Positions 5,917 through 6,946 of a DNA stretch of 6,946 bases are shown here, in pieces. Under the pieces are notes generated by a model. That model did not search any database. It worked only from the letters and a program-made list of their open reading frames with translations, and was not told the origin of the DNA. The stretch lies in NCBI GenBank assembly GCA_043746555.1, contig JAYTQU010000380.1, forward strand, positions 1 through 6,946. Reading direction: 5' to 3'. The position numbers and the translations under genes were made by a program. Each line of letters opens with the position of its first letter. Within the stretch, counting starts at the first letter, position 1. This DNA comes from CAZQYC01 sp043746555 (lineage in GTDB: Bacteria; Pseudomonadota; Gammaproteobacteria; Steroidobacterales; Steroidobacteraceae).

Positions 5917-6780
5917 TCAAATACGCTGCGTCGGCATCTTGCGCGTTCCCATACTCATTGCTTTCTCACGACCCGCGGCAAGCAACTCGGCGACCATTTT
6001 TTTCGGTTCCGGAGAATTCATCAGTGTCGTGCCGATCAATGCGATTCGATAGCCGCAACCGACGACGCGAATGACATCCGCGGTTGAACCCACACCGCTC
6101 TCGGCGACCGACGCACAACCCGACGGCATCGCATCGGTCAATTCCTCGAATCTTTCGATGTTGATCGCTAGAGTTTGCAAGTCGCGGCAGTTGAGTCCGA
6201 CCAATACTTGTTCGGTGTGTCCCACGCGCGCCGACAGGATTCCCTTTGCGATTTCTAGATCGGCCGCATCGAACGCCTCTAACAGCACGAACATCTTCAG
6301 CATCGCAGCGCAATCGAGCAGCGCGGTGATGTGGCTGCGTTCCAACATGCGCGCAATCACCAACACGCCGCCCGCTCCGGCAGCGCGACCTTCCATCACT
6401 TGATAAGGATCGACAATAAAATCCTTGCGCATGGTCGGCACGTTCAGCGGCGCCAGTATTTCCGACGCGCGCTTGAGATGATCGAGACTGCCGCCAAAAC
6501 GATTGGGCTCGGTCAACACGGACACGGCTGCTGCACCGCCTTGCGCGTAAGCCGCAACGCGACTTTCCACATCGCTGGTATTGGCGGAAAGATTGCCTGC
6601 CGACGGCGATTGCAGTTTGCATTCGGCGATGATGTCGAAACCTTCGAGCGATAGCGTTAACGGCGGCGCCGGCGGTGCATCGTTGGCGCGCGCCCACAAT
6701 GTCGATTCCGATTCCTTTGTACGCGCCGCTTCGAGTCGTTCGAGACTCGATTGGGTCATGTCTGTTAACAGGCCAGTCAT
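5917..6780 (-). CDS. trpC: Indole-3-glycerol phosphate synthase
   Basis: TrpC decarboxylates and closes the ring of CdRP to make indole-3-glycerol phosphate, the substrate of TrpA. The protein is a single-function 287-residue TIM barrel, not fused to TrpF. Family catalytic residues are present: Glu53 and Lys55 in AECKLQSPSAG, FGGSLDHL (95-102), the catalytic Lys119 in MRKDFIVD, Glu168 in VLLEAFD, Asn197 in GLNCRDL, and Glu227-Ser228 in VAESGVG. ALIGTTLM (247-254) is the phosphate-loop region. It is somewhat longer than typical through a C-terminal tail (about 272-287). The ATG at 6778-6780 is supported by GGAGAG 6 nt upstream; an internal Met8 has no such site. It lies 15 nt past trpD and its TGA falls at the very start of trpF, so the three are almost surely cotranscribed. 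Confidence 0.96.
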   Translation of the reverse strand: MTGLLTDMTQSSLERLEAARTKESESTLWARANDAPPAPPLTLSLEGFDIIAECKLQSPSAGNLSANTSDVESRVAAYAQGGAAAVSVLTEPNRFGGSLDHLKRASEILAPLNVPTMRKDFIVDPYQVMEGRAAGAGGVLVIARMLERSHITALLDCAAMLKMFVLLEAFDAADLEIAKGILSARVGHTEQVLVGLNCRDLQTLAINIERFEELTDAMPSGCASVAESGVGSTADVIRVVGCGYRIALIGTTLMNSPEPKKMVAELLAAGREKAMSMGTRKMPTQRI

Positions 6781-6786
6781 TGTTTT

Positions 6787-6792
6787 CTCTCC
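6787..6792 (-). promoter_or_regulatory. Ribosome binding site of trpC
   Basis: GGAGAG on the minus strand lies 6 nt before the trpC ATG, within the 15-nt trpD-trpC gap. It decides for the start at 6778-6780. Confidence 0.7.
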
Positions 6793-6795
6793 ATG

Positions 6796-6946
6796 CTACT
6801 TAAGCGAGTCCTGCGACGAAGCAAACGCGGCAAGCTTTTGTAACGTCGCTTTCGCCGCCCCGCTGTCGATGGCATCGGCGGCGATTTTCACCGCAGCACT
6901 TGCCGACGGAGCGTTGCCCGATACTTCGAGCGCCAACGCAGCGCCC
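6796..6946 (-). CDS. trpD: Anthranilate phosphoribosyltransferase, C-terminal end (partial)
   Basis: This is the last 50 codons of a gene that runs off the right edge of the window, ending in TAG at 6796-6798. The visible frame reads GAALALEVSG, then SASAAVKIAADAIDSGAA and KLAAFAS, closing in SSQDSLK. The order 'AALAL-V-G, then A-DSGAA, then L-A' matches the C-terminal helices of TrpD (NAALAL... ALDSGAA). TrpD transfers phosphoribose from PRPP to anthranilate, making the substrate of TrpF. The active-site region lies outside the window, so only family membership is claimed. Its position just before trpC supports the call. Confidence 0.88.
   Translation of the reverse strand, partial: GAALALEVSGNAPSASAAVKIAADAIDSGAAKATLQKLAAFASSQDSLK

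Noticed and set aside
1..6946. CRISPR array, prophage, integrase, toxin-antitoxin or defence genes
   Set aside because: No regularly spaced repeats, no tRNA and no related protein motifs on either strand.

Overview
This is a chromosomal stretch of ordinary layout, most likely from a Gram-negative proteobacterium, probably a gammaproteobacterium. I infer this from three things: two lipobox signal peptides, a gathered trpD-C-F-B-A order, and an intergenic repeat built on the CCCTCACCCTAACCC motif that I know from many proteobacterial genomes. The DNA is moderately GC-rich. Every gene I can support lies on the minus strand, so transcription runs from high to low coordinates. I could not place it to genus.

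The right two thirds (about 3157-6946) is the distal half of a tryptophan biosynthesis operon. In transcription order it holds the 3' end of trpD (cut by the window edge), trpC, trpF, trpB and trpA. Together they turn anthranilate and PRPP into tryptophan: TrpD adds phosphoribose, TrpF isomerises it, TrpC closes the indole ring, and the TrpA/TrpB complex makes indole and joins it to serine. trpD-trpC-trpF are tightly packed (15 and about 8 nt gaps), and trpB-trpA overlap by one base (TAATG). The trpF-trpB junction differs: a 143-nt gap carries a REP-like palindromic element with perfect 22-nt inverted arms.

Downstream of trpA lies a decayed DUF1761-type membrane protein gene (2684-3057). It has two independent lesions, an N-terminal frameshift and an in-frame TGA. 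After it come a small predicted lipoprotein with its own terminator hairpin, a TetA-like MFS exporter with a likely terminator, and a lipoprotein with a head-GIN (DUF2807) domain. A long inverted repeat starts one base past the stop codon of that last gene.

I found no CRISPR, phage, toxin-antitoxin or defence genes, no RNA genes, and no convincing new system. The points most worth a second look are the two-lesion pseudogene, the palindromic element inside the trp operon, the inverted repeat at 21-97, and a Glu where TrpF normally has its catalytic Asp.
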